The notes below the pieces were generated by a model. It ran no database searches, was not told the DNA's origin, and saw only the letters and a program-made list of their open reading frames with translations. Below are positions 1 through 11,859 of a DNA stretch of 64,000 nt, one piece after another; the first letter of the stretch is position 1; each line of letters starts with the position of its first letter. The DNA comes from Flaccisagitta enflata (taxonomy: Eukaryota; Chaetognatha; Sagittoidea; Aphragmophora), in contig OZ231127.1 in the NCBI GenBank assembly GCA_965153355.1, positions 2,604,001-2,668,000 of the forward strand, written 5' to 3'. Position numbers and translations under genes: made by a program.

Positions 1-410
1 ATGCAAAAGCATCAGAAAAGACCATTGCACATGCAATTGGCGTGCACAAAAAACTTTTGATCATGTCATGAATATGCAAAACATGTAGGCATACTATGAT
101 AATATGTGTAGACAAGCACAGCTGATTAAATTGATGCGTCAGTGTGTGGTGTGATAACTCCATGCTAGATAAAAAAAAAACAGAAAAAGTACTTCTTGTT
201 TTCAAGCGCTAAAAATAATGTTGAGCTTAGCAAGGACTTCAATGATTGAGACAGCCATGGTGCTGAAAATCCATTGAATGGATAACATGAACCATCACAA
301 TTAACAGAGCACAAGCATCAGCATGAGCACAATAAAATCTAAAATTTCTTTCAGGCAGTTTAGTTCCCAATCTAGAGAAAAATGATGCATGAGTAAAAAA
401 AAATCTCATT
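1..410. other. non-coding AT-rich sequence
   Basis: No coding pattern, splice-bounded exon, RNA gene or clear repeat boundary is seen here. Confidence 0.5.
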
Positions 411-560
411 CCTTTCCTCTGTTTCTTTTTCCTTTTCCTTTCTTCTTTTCCTTTCTTCTTTTTCTTTTTCTTTTTCTTTTTTTTTCTTCCCCTTTTTCTT
501 CCCCCTTTTCTTCGCCTTTTTTCCTTTTCCCCTTCTTTCAGTCTCCCTCTTTTTCTCCTT
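411..560. repeat. pyrimidine-rich simple sequence
   Basis: Imperfect TTTTC/CCTTTT tract. The reading frame across it is only poly-Phe/Leu/Pro and is not a gene. A GC-rich stretch (570-650) follows. Confidence 0.8.
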
Positions 561-655
561 TCCCCCCTGAGGCGCGGGGCCCCCCTTGGGCGCGGGGCCC
601 TAGGCAGTGCCTATTGTGCCTATAGGTTGTTCCGGCCCAGCCCCAAAGGGCATAC

Positions 656-1799
656 ACTTTTTTTTTCTTAAAAGAACATCACTTTTTGGGTAAGCCTTCA
701 ATGTTTTTAAATTTTGGATAATTTTAAAGCTGAAATATTTCTAAATCATTTTTGAATTAAGTACTTTTTACCTTTTAATTAAGAATGTTTTACAATGGTT
801 TGAGCAGATTTAAACATCTTAAGTAATTATGAAAAACAATAATAGCTATAACTATACAACAAATTTTTAAAGATTTTAAATTCATATTTCAAATTTGAAA
901 AAAAAAAGAAATTATCCAATGTTTTTAGCATATTACATCATTAAGGATAACAAGCGTAACATCATTATAAACTTAGTTTTTAAAAGAAAAAAAAGGAAGG
1001 GTAAAATTCTAGACATCATTCTTTTTTTAGGCCCTCATTTGTCATAAGGTAACATTCACATCTGATTTTGGCCATCCAAGCCTAGGAGGTTCTAAATCTG
1101 CCCAACAACCCTCCAGGCCAAACCCTAAATCTGCCCTTTAAACTTCAAGCCTGCTTTCCAATCTTCAAATTAGCCTCTCAGGTCTTTAGGCCAAAATTCT
1201 AACCCCCTCACCCACTTTCAATAACAGTAATCATTTAAGCCTAAAATATACCTCTTGAAGATGTCTGCAAAATCATTCTTACCAATGCCCTATTTTACCC
1301 CTTAAATTGATTATTTCAAACCAGGTATTGGGTATCAATGACCATGTGCGATTCATGGACGACTTACATTTATATAAACACTTTTTTTTTTATAAGAACC
1401 TAGTTTTTAAGAACATCAAAGCTTCGAATGGCTCCAAAATTAAGATCATCCTAGGAACATACAAAAGCTTCATATCTTGACAAAAAAATTTTGCTTAAGG
1501 TAATATTAAAAAAAACAAAGAAAACATTTGAATTTTAGTATAATTAATAGGATATGTTATGGTTTTTAAAAAAAAGATCATAAAAATATCCTTAGACTTT
1601 AATGATTAACATTTGTTTTAATAATGTTTAATAGAAATATATTTACTGTAATTGAATAATAATATATTATAAAGTTTCCTATAGTTTATATTATATTCAG
1701 AATTAAGAACGCTCTAAAAATGTTGAAGGCTTTATTTGGTCTTGAATATAAGAACATAAAGCCTTCAAAAAAAAAATGATGTTCTTATAAAAAAAAAGT
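656..1799. mobile_element. candidate TIR element (ACTTTTTTTT..AAGAACAT ends)
   Basis: The left end (656-705) and the inverted right end (1740-1799) share an A/T tract followed by AAGAACATCA and then an AAGCCTTCA-like motif. A related end, ending in AAGCACG instead of AAGAACA, bounds the element at 47608-48305. The interior is AT-rich with no coding frame. No target duplication is recognised, so the boundaries are approximate. Confidence 0.4.
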
Positions 1800-2877
1800 A
1801 GTGAATTTGTACTCTCTCACTCCCTTACTGTCTCGGAGCCACTATATAGCTATACCAAACGTACGCTGGTCTGTCCATTTATCAGTAACAAACAGACTGG
1901 ATTTCTTTCTGCCAGGCTGGATATTGAAAGGTGGTAGACCACAGAAACCTATGAACATGATTGTATGATTGGCAAAGTTTCGCGACCGTCTGAAAAGCCC
2001 CTGATAAGGTCGCTGCATCTGCTGGTCTCTGTCTGTATGTCTGGCTATGTCTCTCTTCTTAAACTGATGGACAGAATAATGAAACAAAAGCACAATTAAT
2101 TTTATTAGAGCATAATAAGCGAAATACGGCTTTGCAATAAGAAAGATTTGCGCAAAATAAGATCATTCCTTTGAATCATCATCACAAGCACTGGAAGCAG
2201 AACTAGAACTATCACTTGTAACCGCATGGAGAATACAGTGGAAACGCTGAACAAAAGTTTTCCTAAATTTTCGAATTCAGAAAGGGGAAAAGCGGGACAG
2301 GTACAGTACGATGGAAGCAAAGGATAGATTTTAAATATTTTAAATCTTATTTGATTTACATAAAATATTGATAAAATATTGCTCTATTGAGTGAATACAT
2401 TTATTTGTTTCAAACTTCAATTTGTGACTTCATCAGTACTACATATTTCAACGTTCTTACCTATTTCATTATATCATGCAAAAAAATTTACATGAATTTT
2501 AAAAAGATTAAGTTCAATTGGACCATTTTTACATGATTTATGGTTTTTTCAAACTTAGCTCAAATATTGATTTATAGAAACCTTTTTGAAAAAATAGCTA
2601 GAAAACTTCTGAAAATAATCTGATTAAGTGGATTTTTTTTGAAACTGTTCAATTTTGTGCCTCATTTGATAAGATAGGTTAGCACGTTGAAAATTAAGTC
2701 ACAAATATAGGTTTGAAAGAATCAAATATATTAAATCAATAGAGCAACTTTTAATTGACATAGATCTTGAATTTTTCATAAATAAAAAAAATAAGATACA
2801 TAAAATCTATCCTCCAGTCTGGGTAGTCTTTGCGCGCATCATACTGTAACAGGTGGTCAAAAAAAGTCACTTTTTGA
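1800..2877. other. non-coding spacer
   Basis: AT-rich. Short frames on the minus strand (1842-2320) have no recognisable domain, no splice support and no conserved motif. Confidence 0.5.
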
Positions 2878-3478
2878 GCAGCGGCCCCAAAGGGATCAAT
2901 GACCTATGCTTTCACACATATGGGGAATTTTCTCTTCCTCCTTCTCCTCCTCCATCCATATCCCCCCAGCTCAGAAGCCCAAATTCTAGTCCCGAGACTT
3001 AAATCTCATTCTTATGGCCCAAATCCGATCCAAAAGGCCCAAATCCTAGCCTCAAGGCTCAAATCCTGGCCTGGAGGCCCAAATCCCAGCCTTGAGACCC
3101 AAATCTCATCCTCTAGGCTCAAATCTCAGCCATGAGGCCTAAATCTAAGCCTCAAGGTTCATATCCCAGCCTCAAAAATGAGATTTGGGTTTCAAGGCTG
3201 AGATTTGAACCTCCAGGCTAGGATTTGGGCCTTTTGGATAAGATTTGGGCCACGAGATTGGGATTTGGGCCATGAGACTGGAATTTGGGTCTCGGGACTA
3301 GAATTTGGGCCTCAGAGCTGAGGGAGAGGGGCGGGCGGATGGAGGAGGAGGACGAAGAGAAAATTCCCCATATGTGTGAAAGCATAGGTCATCAACCCCT
3401 TTGGGGCCGCTGCCCTGCTTCCTCTTCAACTTCAAGCACAATCTACTAGGGCAGGGCACAGGTACTGCTGACCATCTA
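2878..3478. mobile_element. fold-back element, GCAGCGGCCCC family, copy 1
   Basis: Near-perfect inverted arms: GCAGCGGCCCCAAAGGG plus a CCTATGCTTTCACACATATG block at 2878-2935, and its reverse complement at 3365-3413. The arms are filled with degenerate 17-20 bp units of the type GGCTGGGATTTGGGCCT, in opposite orientation on the two sides. A one-sided tail (about 3414-3478, ending GGTACTGCTGACC) also occurs beside the copy at 48331-48861. The interior has no gene. Confidence 0.8.
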
Positions 3479-4121
3479 ACGCTTTTGCAACTATCTATTT
3501 TTTGATAACTTGTGTTAAAAAACAGACTAGGTCAAAAATTTTTACAAAGATTATGATATGTAAAAGAATTTATTGTATTATTATAATTTTTATCTTTTAT
3601 TGATTTTTAGATATTTATAAAATTTTTATTTGCATGTTAATCTCTAATATTTTCATAAAAATTTTTACATATTCTATAAAAATGTTTTATGTTTATACAC
3701 ACTATGATAATTAGTACATCAAAAACTACGAAAGAAATTATTGAAGATTTAAATAATGTTAAAATATGACTCGGAAGAAAATAAGACTCCAAAACACCAT
3801 ATTTCATCCATATCAAATCATATAATTTTATGAAAGCTAGTAAGAACTGGTAAATATTAAAGCATAACTTTATCTACTTTTATAACTTTTTATTGATACT
3901 CGCAAATATTTAATTTTTTATCAAATCATTTCAAACAAACATTTCAAATATTTTCTTATCTCATAATTGGGTGTGCTAATATAGGAAACTTCAATTTATG
4001 AAAACAAGTTGCTAATATAAGGTTACTAACTTACTAATTTAAAGGCCTTCACCGTTTTTTTTTTTTAATTTTATTCATCTACTGTTTTTTTATTTTCCAG
4101 TTTTGCCCTTAATTTGCATAT
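3479..4121. other. AT-rich non-coding spacer
   Basis: Nothing recognisable on either strand. Confidence 0.5.
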
Positions 4122-4696
4122 CTGAGTGGAAAGTCATATAACTGTGGGTTTTTCTGCATTTTTGAGCAGCATTGGGATGTAAGAGCATGTAACTAGCAAA
4201 AATAAAATCATTCCCCGAGCGCTTTTTGAGTAATCTTCAAAATAGAAAAAAATTAAACCTATTTGTAATGCATATTCTAGTGAGATGTATTAGCTCATTT
4301 TTTGATTCCATATTGTTATTCGATACAAAATTTCCTTTCATTTGATAGGTCACACTATATGGTTTTATATAGAAATTACGTTTTCATATTTTGAGCCACC
4401 GTTACTTTTTTGTAATGGTGTCTCAAAAAAATGAAAATCTTAATTCTTTGCAAAATTATAGAGGGCGACCTATCAAATGAAAGGGAATTTTGCATAGATT
4501 AACAATATAGAATCAAACATTTAGTCAACACATCCCAGAAGAATCAGCATTGAAAATTGGTCTATTTTTTTCTGATTTTGAAGGTTACTCAAAAAGCGCT
4601 CAGGGAATGATTTTGTTTTTGCTAGTTACATGCTCTTACACCCCAATACTGCTCAAAAATGCAGAAAAACCCACAGTTATATGACTTTCCACTCAG
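4122..4696. mobile_element. fold-back MITE, CTTTCATTTGATAGGT core, copy 1
   Basis: The two arms (4122-4400 and 4405-4696) are reverse complements along almost their whole length. They start CTGAGTGGAAAGTCATATAA and meet near 4400. The core motif CCTTTCATTTGATAGGTC appears once in each arm. The same core and the GTTTTTCTGCAT block occur in the element at 62720-63337. Confidence 0.85.
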
Positions 4697-6221
4697 AATT
4701 GTTTTAAAAGCACAGTGTGATTTGATGATATCAACTTAAATCACTGTTAAAGTGTTACAAAAAATTTAGTAGCTAAAAATCAGATATCTTTTTCAAAACA
4801 AATTTTTTTATAACTAAAAATCAAATATTTATTTCAAAATATTATTTTTTAACAATACAAAAATTTTGAACTTATTAAAAAAAATCTAGCTTGTTGCTTT
4901 TTTTGACCACCCAATATTTATAGGGGAAAGACAGCCTATTGAGGAGTGGAGAGAGAGAGATCTTATAGACGATGGACTGACGGACAATGCGGGGAATAAA
5001 GTTGCATTGCGCGCGACTAAAGATTGAGAAGTCACACCCGATCACTTGACCATTTCCCCACATAGTTAATGACCATTAACGACCATCAAATCACGGTTGC
5101 GGTTGTCCAATTTTGACATTCAGAGCCAACAACGCCCTGGATTAAACATTTTATTCTTGTGCCATGGGTGCCTTGTTGCTGCTGTTGCTGTGTGATACGA
5201 GTCTTTGTTTTTGATACCGCTGTTGTCCTCCCGACTGAAAGAAATGGTCAAACGGCGACATCGTCATTGTCCTATTTCATTGAGCTCGATCCATATCTGA
5301 GAAAAGAAAATAGGGGTATATAATTGAGATGGCGGCTGTCGCCGTGAGGAAAAAAGTAATAATCATTGGTTTTTTTCGCCGAGCTTTTGTCTTCAGTCAC
5401 TGCAGTCTTTTTTATTTGTCAGATCAAATCAAGAGCAATTATATGTATTGATTGCACTGAAAAATAGGAATAAGTCAAATGAGCTAGATGAGCTGAAATA
5501 TTCAAAATGATTCAACAAAACAACGAGCTCTGCTCATTGCCATGCTTATTTGCATGCTCAAATCAAAATATTAATTTATTCATCCTATTAAAAATCAGAG
5601 AAAAAGAGCCAGCTAAATGAGCTAAATGAGCTTAAATACTTAAAAACACCGTCACAGATAAGCAGTTCTGCTTACATGTTTTCTTGTATTGAGCTAAGTG
5701 AGCTAAATGAGCTAAAATGCTCAAAAACGCCCCCACAGATGAGCAGCTGTGCTCATAAACATGTTTCCTTGTATTTGCATACTCAAACAAACACAAAGAC
5801 ACTTCTTTATTGATCATACACAAAATCATAAAAAATCGAAAAAAATTCAATTAGAATTTTTATTAATTTAATCTTCAAAAAATCATAACGCGAAAATTAT
5901 TTGTCGTTGAGCATTCTGCTTGGCGCCAAATGAAAGAGAATTATCAAATTTACTTACCCTATCAATTTCATTGGAGGCCCCAATCTGCCCTAAGAGAGCC
6001 CCAACTTCTACATAAGAAAATGAAAACCCTATTTCTCTCGAATATGTCAAAAAGTCGAAGACTGACTTCGACTTTTTTCCCGATAATTGAGTTGCTTTTG
6101 ATCCCCCCCCCCCCCCGCCTTTGATTTTCTTCCCTGCAACACATCTGACAGATGGACAGATGAAAAAAGCGTTTTCATGTCCGCAACTAAGAATAAAAAT
6201 CAATGTGTTAACAAAGTTGAA
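4697..6221. repeat. non-coding region with dispersed repeat (about 5390-5860)
   Basis: About 5390-5860 contains an AGCTAAATGAGCT-rich sequence (including TTGATTGCACTGAAAA). It recurs, diverged, at about 60470-60780, so it is a dispersed repeat. A poly-C run lies at about 6102-6116, next to a TTTTGAT..CCTTTGATTTTC segment like those in the GGGGTGTATA MITEs at 41126 and 55690. No gene is supported. Confidence 0.55.
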
Positions 6222-6654
6222 CCATTTTTAAGATTGCTGTCCCGATTAGCCCCTGCTGTCCCTACTAGCCCCGTGTCCTAATATTTATCTACAATTTTTT
6301 TAGGATAATGTTTCATGCATTGTTATAATTGATGTTCAATATAAGGTCATAAAAGTTAGATATAACAGTAACTTGTGTTAGTAGCAAAATAGAATATCAT
6401 TTCATGAAAAAATTGTGTTTTTTTTTTTGAATGAAGTTTTTTTTCTCCAAGAATTGGTGTAAAAAAAAATTTAAACTGTGAATCAAAAAAAATTCTCAAA
6501 ATCTGAGGCTGGGCTTAAAATGTCCTTAATTGTTAACAGAATTTCAGCCTCATGCCTTATAAACAGTGTCCTTACTCAAAAGAGTGTATTGCACTATTGC
6601 GATTGCCCAAAAGCCTCGTATGCACGCAATATTGGTCAGCAGTTCTACCAAGTC

Positions 6655-6851
6655 TCTTTAGTCGCGTGCACGTGACTCTACAACCCCCTCTGTCCGTCAG
6701 TTGGTCGGTCTGTCAATCTGTAGCACTTTGCTTTTTGGCGTTTACAGGCGGTTTTTGGGCTACTGCTCCTGCCCAACTGCTTGGCGTGTCTATTTCATCC
6801 CTGCCCCTGCCCACCCACATGCAATTTGGGTAGCCGTGTAACCGGCCTTGT
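6655..6851 (+). mobile_element. hairpin/AACAAGGCC (HINE-like) element, GTCGCG type
   Basis: It starts with TTTAGTCGCG and a short hairpin (GTCGCG..CGTGAC), then CTCTAC. A GTCCGTCAGTTGGTCGGTC stretch, the block TGCTCCTGCCCA and the end ACCGGCCTTGT follow. It is a degenerate copy of the family best seen at 54644-54831. Confidence 0.7.
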
Positions 6852-7433
6852 CAATAACAAAATCAAATTCCTGTGACAAGTATTGCGCACGTTTCCAATG
6901 AGCACTGTTAGCTAACAACGAAACACGGCTGGTCAGCTGTGCCTGTAGCGATGCGGCCTCAGACCGTGGCAGCAGCGTCTGACCAAAGCTGCAGCGCAGC
7001 CTTGGTACGAGGATTGCTGGGTCAGCAAGTCACAAGTGGGGAGGTAGTCCGTCAGCGAATTTTTGGGTGTTCGTGAACGGGAGATAGATAAATATATATT
7101 ATCAGTATAATATAAATATTTATAATTATATAAAATAATTATGTCGTGGTCTAGAGGACCATTAAATTCGAAAATTCTTGCTGTTATATTATGGTATGTG
7201 CTTCTATGCAGCAAAAATATAGACAAAATTAAAGTTTTATGCATTTTGCATACTCCTTGAAATCAGTCAAAAGGAATAAATGATCAATGGTATTGATCTT
7301 GCATCGATAAAGCCATGGAATACTCAGTGGAAAAACAGATTTTTAAAAAAAAAAATTGCACGAAAAGTTTTACATGTTATCACGTAAAATTCTTAAACTT
7401 TTTCTGAACATATAAATTTGCATTTCCAAGAAC

Positions 7434-7766
7434 ATGGCCTTTTTCTTAAAAGTATCAACACTGACACCATGTTTTTCAAAATGCAAATTTTTACGTTCAG
7501 AGACAGTCTTAGAATTTTACACAAGACATATTTACAGCACGAAATTAAATTCTTTTTGTAAATCTATCCATTTTGCACCCTTTATTTTCACTTTTTATAT
7601 GTATATCATACTAAAATCTATCTTGTTATGCAAAAAGTTAATTTGTATCACGGAAAAATACATTATCTTGATTGAAAATCAAAGAATTGACAAAAAAGAA
7701 AATCTTAGGAAAATTGTTTTAAGGTATAAAATTGTGTACTTGTTTGCACCATTACTTAATTGTTGA
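7434..7766 (+). other. 110-codon open frame of unknown status
   Basis: A Lys/Phe/Ile-rich frame in AT-rich DNA. No domain, signal or splice support is visible, and composition alone could explain it. Listed only because it falls inside the candidate element 7040-10553. Confidence 0.15.
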
Positions 7767-8059
7767 ATAATTTTGATTATAACAAAAAAAGATGGTCATA
7801 AATATATCTTTTTTTTAATTCTTTAAAAAAAGACAATCAAAAAATACATTTTTTTTAAATTCTTTAAAAACGATAAAAATAGCTTCTAATAAAAAAGTAC
7901 AACATTCTTAATTTTAAAGCATTTTGAAGCCTTGATGTTTTTAAAAACTAAGTTCTTGTAAAAACAAGGTTAACAAACCTTAATTGCATAGTATCTAAGG
8001 TAATAAAGGTAACTAAAGTAATTACATAATTACAAAAGATTACCTAAAACTACCTATCT

Positions 8060-8275
8060 TAAGACTTAAAGTACCGTAAAGTACTTGTAACTACCTTAAA
8101 GTACCCTAAAGTATCCTAAAGTATCCGAAAGTACCTTAAAGTACCTAAAGTACTTCAAACTAACCTTAAGTACTTTCAAGTACCTTTAGTACCTAAAGTA
8201 CTCTTAAGTACTCAAAATACCTAAAGTACCCATAAGTACCCTTAGTACCCTGAAGTACCCTTAAGTACTGTGATA
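8060..8275. repeat. GTAC-containing minisatellite
   Basis: Degenerate tandem units of about 9-10 bp (TAAAGTACC / TTAAGTACC), more than 20 copies. Confidence 0.85.
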
Positions 8276-8663
8276 CGGGGCTAATAAGGACAGCAGGGGC
8301 TAATTGGGACAGCAATCTAAAAAGTGATTCTCAATGTGATAATTTAAACCCGGTCAACTTTTTTTGTTTCTATCATCATTTTTCCAATATTTAGTTAATT
8401 CAAGGTGACATACAGCAGTTTAAGTTCTTTTATAACCATTTTTAATTATTTTTAACTTGAAATGCAAACAATATAAAATAAAAAAATTGACATAGCCTAA
8501 AAATTGCCGCTTTGACTCATCACTGGAAGAACTGATCAATGTGATCTGTTGGTATCTTCAACTTATAAAAGTTAGTAACTCTAAGGTCAATGCATGAGGG
8601 TTTTTTAAAAGAACTTGTTTGTTTACATACATACGTAAATTATCAATTTTTTTTGAAAAACAC

Positions 8664-9016
8664 GGGGCTAATCTGGACACTATGTTAAGTTATGCTAAGG
8701 GTCATATGATCAATAATTTTTCATGCAATACTGTTGAAAGAGTCTATCTAAGGACTATAGTACCAGAATTACAACAATGGTCATACCGGGTTTAGATATT
8801 TTGAATATTTATAGGTTCTGTCCCTATTAACCCACTTTTTCTGTGTTTTTAGGGCAAATACTGAAATATCTGAACCCGATGTGATTATTATTGCAATTTT
8901 GGTACTATCGGCCCTAAATAGACTTTTAACAGCATTCCATAAAAAAGTCATTAATTATATGACCTTTGTGCGAAGTATAACTAAAGGAGAACATCTGTCC
9001 CTATTAGCCCCATTGC
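8664..9016. mobile_element. fold-back element with GGGGCTAAT ends
   Basis: The left arm (GGGGCTAATCTGGACA, then a TATCTAAGGACTATAGTACC region) and right arm (GGTACTATCGGCCC, then TGTCCCTATTAGCCCC) are imperfect reverse complements. Further copies of the end motif lie at 9016-9035 and about 9187-9206, giving a cluster of the same terminus. Confidence 0.6.
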
Positions 9017-9779
9017 GGGGCTAATAGGGACAGCGCATTTCTGTAATCAAAATTCCCCCAAAGGATTAATTTTAGATTTTGTTTTGTGGTGTGCAAAAAA
9101 CCCTTCATCGGTGGTAACTGAGGGGGTAAATTGCAGATATGTAACTCTGGGCACACCAAAGATACAGAGAAGAATTTACAAAAAGTGTCCAGATTAGCCC
9201 CGTGTGATGGTACCCTAAAGTACCTTTAAAATGAAGATTCAAAAATATTACGTGACCGACCAATTGACCGACTGACATAGCAGCTTTCTAAAGTCGGGTT
9301 CACGCAACTTATTAAAAAAAAGACAAACTCATTTGTTAGTGGTAGACCTGTTTTTTCCCTATGACTTTTGTAGCTAAAAATAATATGGCAACGCCTATTT
9401 GTTACAAAATCTATATGCTTTTATATCATAAAATTAAAATTCTCGGCTTATTTGCGAATGTCAAAATTAGCAAAGTACTAAAAAACAGCAATAAGGAGAA
9501 ACTTTTAAAATAAAAATTTTTAAAATTAGATTGCAGATTCAAATTTTTTATAAAAAAATATATATAGAAAATGCTCTTCTTTAAAATTTCTCATAAAAAG
9601 CCTTTCAAATGCTAAAAAAATAATGATAAATGTAAAATTGTTCTTCTGTTTGCTTTTTGTAGTTAACAAGGCTAGATACATGGTTATTCTAGTCGTAAGT
9701 GAGTGGGCAGGAGCAGTGCTTGAGAAGGTCACTAGGGCATTTAAGCAAAAGCTGTAAGTTTTCATTTTTAAGAGCAAGA

Positions 9780-10250
9780 GCAAGAGCTGTTAGTTTTCAC
9801 TTTTGAGCAAATAAGCTGGCTGAGTGATTGATCGCTTTGGCCAATTAGCGTGCTCAAACATAAATAAATCACATATATGTGTTGAATGCTTCCATTTAGA
9901 GTCTCCATACTAAATTTCAACCAAATTGGTTGAAAAACGCCAAAGATATGCACATTTATCACTTTTAGGCTGGTTTAACAGGATAATTAGTGTGAATATG
10001 TTGAGTTTTTTCAACAAGAGACTCCATACCAAGTATCGAATAAGTTAGTTGAAAAATAACAAAGTTATGCAAGTTTTTCACTTTTTGGTCAGTAGGCTGG
10101 TTGAGTGGTAAGTCGGTTTGGCCAGTTAGCATGCTCAAATTCATATAAATCACAGACATATGTTGAGTCCTTCCCTTTTGAGACTCTACCAAATTCCGAC
10201 CAAATCAGTTGATAAATACCAAAGTTATGCATGTTTTTCACTTTTAGGCC
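9780..10250. repeat. tandem repeat, about 140-bp unit, 3 copies
   Basis: Successive copies share the order GAGACTCCATAC, AGTTGAAAAATA, CAAAGTTATGCA, TTTTTCACTTTT, GGCTGGTT, with 20-30% visible divergence. No coding potential. Confidence 0.7.
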
Positions 10251-10649
10251 AACAGAATGATTGGGCTGGTTGGGTTGGTTGGATCACAAAAATCGAATAG
10301 GATGTAAAGCGCCTTAACCTTGTACAACTTCCCACTAAATATGAAGCAAATCCATCGAGGTATAAAAAAAAATATCCATTCTTTAAAAGTGTTCACAACA
10401 ACAACGGCGATGACAACAACAATGAGGACACCCACCCGCCTTGAATTATAGTCCGTGTTGGAATAATATTCTATCGCGGACAAAAATATTATTCATATAT
10501 AAACCTTCATTCTTCGTTCACGAACACCCCAAAATTTGCTGACGGACTACCTGCGAATTCAAGATCGCGAGATACATGTATCTTAAAAAACAACACTTCC
10601 TGTCTGCACGTCTCCTTTAAAACCTTATCAATATCGGTATGTTGGATAG

Positions 10650-11082
10650 AACAAGGCCGGATACATGGGCCAAGACAGTGCGCCGGGCGTTATTAATTCT
10701 TAGACCTATCCCTAGCTCCATCAGACCTATTCCTAGCTCTATCAAACCTATCCCGACCTCCATCAGGCCTATTCCTAGCTCTATCAGACCTATCCCGAGC
10801 TCTACCAGACCTATCCCGAGCTCTACCAGACCTATCCCGAGCTCTATCAGACCTATCTCCACGCCTATCCAACCAATCACCAGACATATCCGACCTATCC
10901 CCAGCTCGATCAGACCTAACCGTAGCTGATTATTTTAATGAATGAAATGACGAGTATCATCAATGAAGAATGAAATGAGTTTTCAAATTGTTTCAAACAT
11001 TTTCAACTATTTTTAATTCGAGCATGACCGACGGATGGACAGACGGACCAAACCTCTTGTAGAGGTGCTATGGCGCATCATC
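10650..11082 (-). mobile_element. HINE-like element carrying a 21-bp minisatellite
   Basis: It begins AACAAGGCCGGATACATGGG and ends near a GAGGTGCTATGGCGCATC hairpin. About 10700-10925 is a tandem array of a 21-bp unit (AGACCTATCCCGAGCTCTAC-like, 8-10 copies). Because 21 is a multiple of three, several frames stay open on both strands; these are repeat artefacts, not proteins. A related AGACCTATCCCAAGCTCT array is at 37057-37330. A second hairpin end (GAGGTGCTATGGCGCACC) is at about 11205-11223. Confidence 0.65.
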
Positions 11083-11245
11083 CTAGCATATTTCTGAATC
11101 ATTTCCAGTGATTTTGGCTTCTTTTCGAGATTTTCAACTCGAGCGTTACAGACCAACCAACCGACCGATCAACCGACCGACCAACCAACAGACAAAGCTA
11201 GTTATAGAGGTGCTATGGCGCACCCAAAAATGGTATGTTGGATAG

Positions 11246-11398
11246 AACAAGGCCGGATACACGGCAATACAGTCGCGCACGGTTGGGCAGGAGCAGTAGT
11301 GCAAAAACCGCTCAAAATTCAAAAATGTTACGGGATGGACCGACGGACTGACGGACCAACCAACAGCCAGGTGTAGAGTCGCGTGTCCGCGACTAAAG
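11246..11398 (-). mobile_element. HINE-like element, GTCGCG type
   Basis: AACAAGGCCGGATACACGG start, subterminal CAGTCGCGCACGG, GGGCAGGAGCAGTA block, GGACCGACGGACTGACGG repeats, and a terminal hairpin GTCGCGTGTCCGCGAC followed by TAAAG. All diagnostic parts are present. Confidence 0.8.
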
Positions 11399-11631
11399 AT
11401 GTTTTTAAGATAATATTACCAAGACTCACCCCTACCCCTAGAATACACAGATATAGTGATATCTGTGTTCTCTCTTTCTCTCTTTCTCTCACCTTCCTCA
11501 TTGCCGTATGGTTTCGTCGATTGACATTGAGAGTCCCGTTGCTTAAAAGCTCTCCTGACACGCTCCTCCGACATTTGGACACACCATCCAGGAAGAAACC
11601 CTATGTCGTAATAGTCGCAAAAGAGTTAGAT

Positions 11632-11854
11632 GGTCAGCGGTACCCGATGCCCCTGTGTGAGTATATGCGGGTGTGTGATGGTGAGAGGAGCAGCGGCCCC
11701 AAAGGGGCCGATTACCTATGCTTGGTAAGTTTTAAAACTCTAGGCTTGAATTTGAGCATCAACACTGGGATTTTAGCCTCGAGGCTGTGATTTGAGCCTT
11801 GAGGCTGTGATTTGAGCCTTGAGGCTGTGATTTGAGCCTTGAGGTTGTGATTTT
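11632..11854. mobile_element. GCAGCGGCCCC element, left part, split by the retrotransposon
   Basis: GGTCAGCGGTACCCGATGCC (11632) and GCAGCGGCCCCAAAGG (about 11690) are followed by TTGAGGCTGTGATTTGAGCC tandem units. The same unit type resumes at 24571-24720, on the other side of the BEL/Pao element. The right-hand GCAGCGG end is not found, so the host element is incomplete. Confidence 0.6.
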
Positions 11855-11859
11855 GGTCC
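11855..11859. repeat. target site duplication GGTCC (left)
   Basis: GGTCC directly precedes the TG start of the 5' LTR and is repeated exactly at 24566-24570 after the CA end of the 3' LTR. Five bases is normal for BEL/Pao insertions. Confidence 0.85.

Larger units (their letters stand above)
6222..8325. mobile_element. inverted pair of GGGGCTAAT..GGACAGC ends
   Basis: 6222-6275 carries two tandem TGTCCC-type motifs ending in TAGCCCC. Its reverse complement, including the flanking AAGATTGCTGTCC/GGACAGCAATCT, is at 8273-8325. This makes a TIR-like pair 2.1 kb apart. Other elements sit inside (6655-6851 and the left end of 7040-10553), so this is probably a nested composite. Confidence 0.4.
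7040..10553. mobile_element. candidate 3.5-kb element with about 37-bp inverted ends
   Basis: Left AGGTAGTCCGTCAGCGAATT..GTTCGTGAACG (about 7040-7080) matches the reverse complement of the right end (about 10510-10553). The interior contains other repeats and no recognisable transposase. No target duplication was identified, so this may instead be two separate inverted copies. Confidence 0.35.

Noticed and set aside
570-650. hAT-like end (GGGGCCCTAGGCAGTGCC)
   Set aside because: GC-rich block with CTAGGCA resembles some hAT termini, but no matching inverted end or target duplication was found.
10617-10929. Heptapeptide-repeat proteins on both strands (RPIPSSI; IELGIGL; SDRARDR)
   Set aside because: A 21-bp minisatellite keeps all these frames open by its period; simultaneous openness on both strands argues against coding.
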